Positions 7,655 to 8,559 of a stretch of DNA of 8,559 bases are shown in pieces; position 1 is the first letter of the stretch, and each line of letters opens with the position of its first letter. Source of the stretch: Candidatus Aerophobota bacterium (lineage in GTDB: Bacteria; Aerophobota; Aerophobia; Aerophobales; B3-G15); assembly GCA_030607765.1 (NCBI GenBank), contig JAUWJJ010000034.1:1-8559 (forward strand), in the 5' to 3' direction. Both the position numbers and the translations under genes were made by a program. The notes under the pieces are model-generated. The model was not told the origin of the DNA and ran no database searches. It saw nothing but the letters and a program-made list of their open reading frames with translations.

Positions 7655-7728
7655 TGGTAGCCGCAGGCTTTAGCCTGCGTTTTTATGCATTAGTCTTCTC
7701 TTGCGCAACTTAAAAGTTGCTGCTACCA
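7655..7728. repeat. 74-base palindromic element with inverted ends and two hairpins (MITE- or REP-like)
   Basis: The ends are exact 7-base inverted repeats, TGGTAGC (7655-7661) and GCTACCA (7722-7728). Inside, immediately next to the left end, is a perfect hairpin CGCAGGCT-TT-AGCCTGCG (7662-7679). One base from the right end is a second perfect hairpin GCAACTT-AA-AAGTTGC (7705-7720). The whole can fold as a three-way junction. A spacer of 25 bases separates the hairpins. The compact, nested symmetry and the intergenic site are typical of dispersed palindromic repeats and small non-autonomous mobile elements. No other copy is in the window, so the repeat status is inferred. The first hairpin is followed by five T on the plus strand, terminator-like, but no plus-strand gene needs it there. 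Confidence 0.75.
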
Positions 7729-7757
7729 TCCTTTTCATCAAGATAATTTCTCTCCCC

Positions 7758-7811
7758 CTAATGTGAATCCTCTTTTTCTTTATCTATAATGTTCTCCTGT
7801 AATTCCTTCAT
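7758..7811 (-). other. Short shifted frame continuing from, or coupled to, the B12-binding gene
   Basis: The B12-binding frame ends TTATGA. Slipping back one base in the run of four T (plus-strand A4 at 7812-7815) enters a frame reading FMKELQENIIDKEKEDSH, which ends at TAG 7758-7760. This resembles the helix that normally follows the E-G-x-G-E motif of these domains, so a one-base deletion is plausible. Alternatively ATG 7811 overlaps the stop codon as ATGA and starts a coupled 17-residue peptide. The shift reading is preferred, weakly. Confidence 0.4.
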
Positions 7812-8332
7812 AAAACCTTTAGCTCTCCTCTACCTTCTATTACATAGTCAGCTCCAGAAAATTTTTTAGCATGCTGAGCGCATAAACTAGCATAAATCCC
7901 ACCTAATATTACCGGGATCCCAGGAAAAAGAAGCTTCACTTTTTTAACTGCCTCAAAGACACCAGGATACCAATAGGTCATACCTGAGCTTACCCCTATT
8001 ATATCAGGAGGCTCAATTTTTCTTATCTCTTCCTCAAAAATATCAGGGGTAATACCATATCTTTTGTACTTCCTAGGAACATTTTTAAGTGATTCAGGTT
8101 TTTCTACTACTTCTCCAAAGAACTTACCACAATTGTATTTTCTGTTAACAGAGGCCCTTTTACCAAATTTTCTCTCTAAGAGAGGATGGTGTCTATCCAT
8201 ACAGTTAATAAAGGAAACACAGTAGCCAAACTTCTCCAGAAAAGCGCCAATGTATAAAAGTCCCAGTGGCTTCATCCATTCATCATAAGCAGCAAAATCA
8301 TATACCCAGGGATTTATAAGAAGAATCCTCAT
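7808..8332 (-). CDS. Truncated cobalamin-binding domain of a B12-binding radical SAM-type protein
   Basis: The 174 residues contain one domain, a Rossmann-like B12-binding fold of the kind found at the N-terminus of many radical SAM enzymes: RILLINPWV at the start, MKPLGLLYIGAFLEKFGYCV (P-x-G-L-L-Y-I-x-x-x-L-x-x-x-G), DIIGVSSGMTYW, a helix, then IPVILGGIYAS and GADYVIEGRGE. Intact relatives then continue into a CxxxCxxC radical SAM domain and usually total 450-600 residues; no such domain follows. The frame stops just after GELKVL, and the region beyond holds only a short shifted frame and the palindromic element. It is therefore either a 3'-truncated pseudogene or a lone B12-binding protein. 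The ATG at 8332 has no clear ribosome binding site; a TATAAT lies about nine bases upstream on the same strand without a matching -35. The domain call is firm; function is unknown. Confidence 0.72.
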   Translation of the reverse strand: MRILLINPWVYDFAAYDEWMKPLGLLYIGAFLEKFGYCVSFINCMDRHHPLLERKFGKRASVNRKYNCGKFFGEVVEKPESLKNVPRKYKRYGITPDIFEEEIRKIEPPDIIGVSSGMTYWYPGVFEAVKKVKLLFPGIPVILGGIYASLCAQHAKKFSGADYVIEGRGELKVL

Positions 8333-8380
8333 TTCTTGTTAATTATATTAAATATTTACAAAAAGAAAAGGGATCAGGTC

Positions 8381-8408
8381 TTGCAATATAGCATTCATCT
8401 GGTATAAT
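8381..8408 (+). promoter_or_regulatory. Sigma70-type promoter facing the right edge
   Basis: TTGCAA (8381-8386) and TATAAT (8403-8408) are spaced 16 bases apart, with TGG at 8400-8402 giving an extended -10. The direction is away from the B12-binding gene, so the two are divergent. Transcription should start near 8415, and the gene it serves most likely begins past 8559 or is the small frame at 8448-8519. Its construction closely matches the promoter at 4817-4845. Confidence 0.65.
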
Positions 8409-8447
8409 ATAGTTGTAACAGGTAAGTTTTCCTAAAAGATAAGATTT

Positions 8448-8519
8448 ATGGAGCTTTGGGTGTCCTCAAGAAAACCTTTTCTTAGGGATACAAATTTTGT
8501 GAATGATTTAGAGAATTAA
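8448..8519 (+). CDS. Possible 23-residue leader or small peptide
   Basis: ATG 8448 to TAA 8517-8519 encodes 23 residues (begins MELWVSSRK). It sits about 33 bases after the predicted start of the promoter at 8381-8408. A purine-rich AAGATAAG (8435-8442) five bases before the ATG is only a weak ribosome binding site. The frame covers the AT-rich palindrome at 8468-8483. It could be a leader peptide, a random open frame in an untranslated leader, or nothing. No family is recognised. Confidence 0.2.
   Translation: MELWVSSRKPFLRDTNFVNDLEN
8468..8483. repeat. Perfect AT-rich inverted repeat in a leader region
   Basis: AAGAAAA (8468-8474) and TTTTCTT (8477-8483) form a perfect 7-base stem with a CC loop, extendable past one mismatch through CCT/GGG pairs. 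The 3' arm with its AGG (8477-8487) can instead pair in part with CCTAAAAG at 8431-8438, so two exclusive structures are possible. No T-run follows, so it is not a standard terminator. Confidence 0.35.
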
Positions 8520-8559
8520 TAAGAGGAAAGAAACAAATTAAAGAAATACTCAAAGTTCA

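Noticed and set aside
7662..7684. Hairpin plus T5 as a rho-independent terminator
   Set aside because: It points along the plus strand, but the genes on both sides are on the minus strand; it is better explained as part of the 74-base palindromic element.
1..8559. CRISPR array, tRNA, rRNA or complete insertion sequence
   Set aside because: I saw no regularly spaced direct repeats, no tRNA-like fold and no complete transposase on either strand.

Overview
The window is AT-rich bacterial DNA. Its promoters are of the ordinary -35/-10 type and its strong ribosome binding sites have AGGAGG-like cores. The gene content (a cytoplasmic GH38 alpha-mannosidase, a uroporphyrinogen-decarboxylase-fold protein, a DUF4143-type AAA ATPase, a trans-sulfuration PLP enzyme and a B12-binding/radical-SAM-type fragment) suits an anaerobic, sugar-using bacterium. 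The sequence does not fix the phylum; this is an inference from family content only.

Bases 1-3838 hold a plus-strand operon. It begins with the 3' part of a URO-D-superfamily gene cut by the window edge. A complete 1024-residue GH38 alpha-mannosidase follows, with its catalytic and zinc-binding residues intact. The URO-D frame stops at 631. A second frame carries on with protein-like sequence to 740, only 23 bases before the mannosidase start, so a frameshift near the end of the URO-D gene is likely.

Bases 3839-4847 look like a decayed stretch. There are about 370 bases without a convincing gene, with a few short coding-like scraps, then a fragment of an ABC-2-type transporter permease that lacks both its first membrane segment and its C-terminal part. 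A strong promoter at 4817-4845 then starts a new unit: an intact AAA ATPase with a DUF4143-type C-terminal half (4884-6254).

Bases 6417-8332 are on the minus strand. A complete Cys/Met-metabolism PLP enzyme (6417-7598) is preceded by a 74-base palindromic element (7655-7728). This element has 7-base inverted ends enclosing two perfect hairpins and looks like a miniature mobile or dispersed repeat. Beyond it lies a truncated gene (7808-8332) encoding only the cobalamin-binding half of a B12-binding radical SAM protein, with signs of a second frameshift at its 3' end. The last 227 bases contain a well-formed plus-strand promoter (8381-8408), a possible 23-codon reading frame and competing RNA hairpins. 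Whatever that promoter drives lies beyond the right edge.

No complete novel system is visible. The items most worth following are the 74-base palindromic element, the two probable frameshifts, the altered metal-site motif in the URO-D-like protein, and the remnant genes on either side of the intact ATPase and PLP enzyme.
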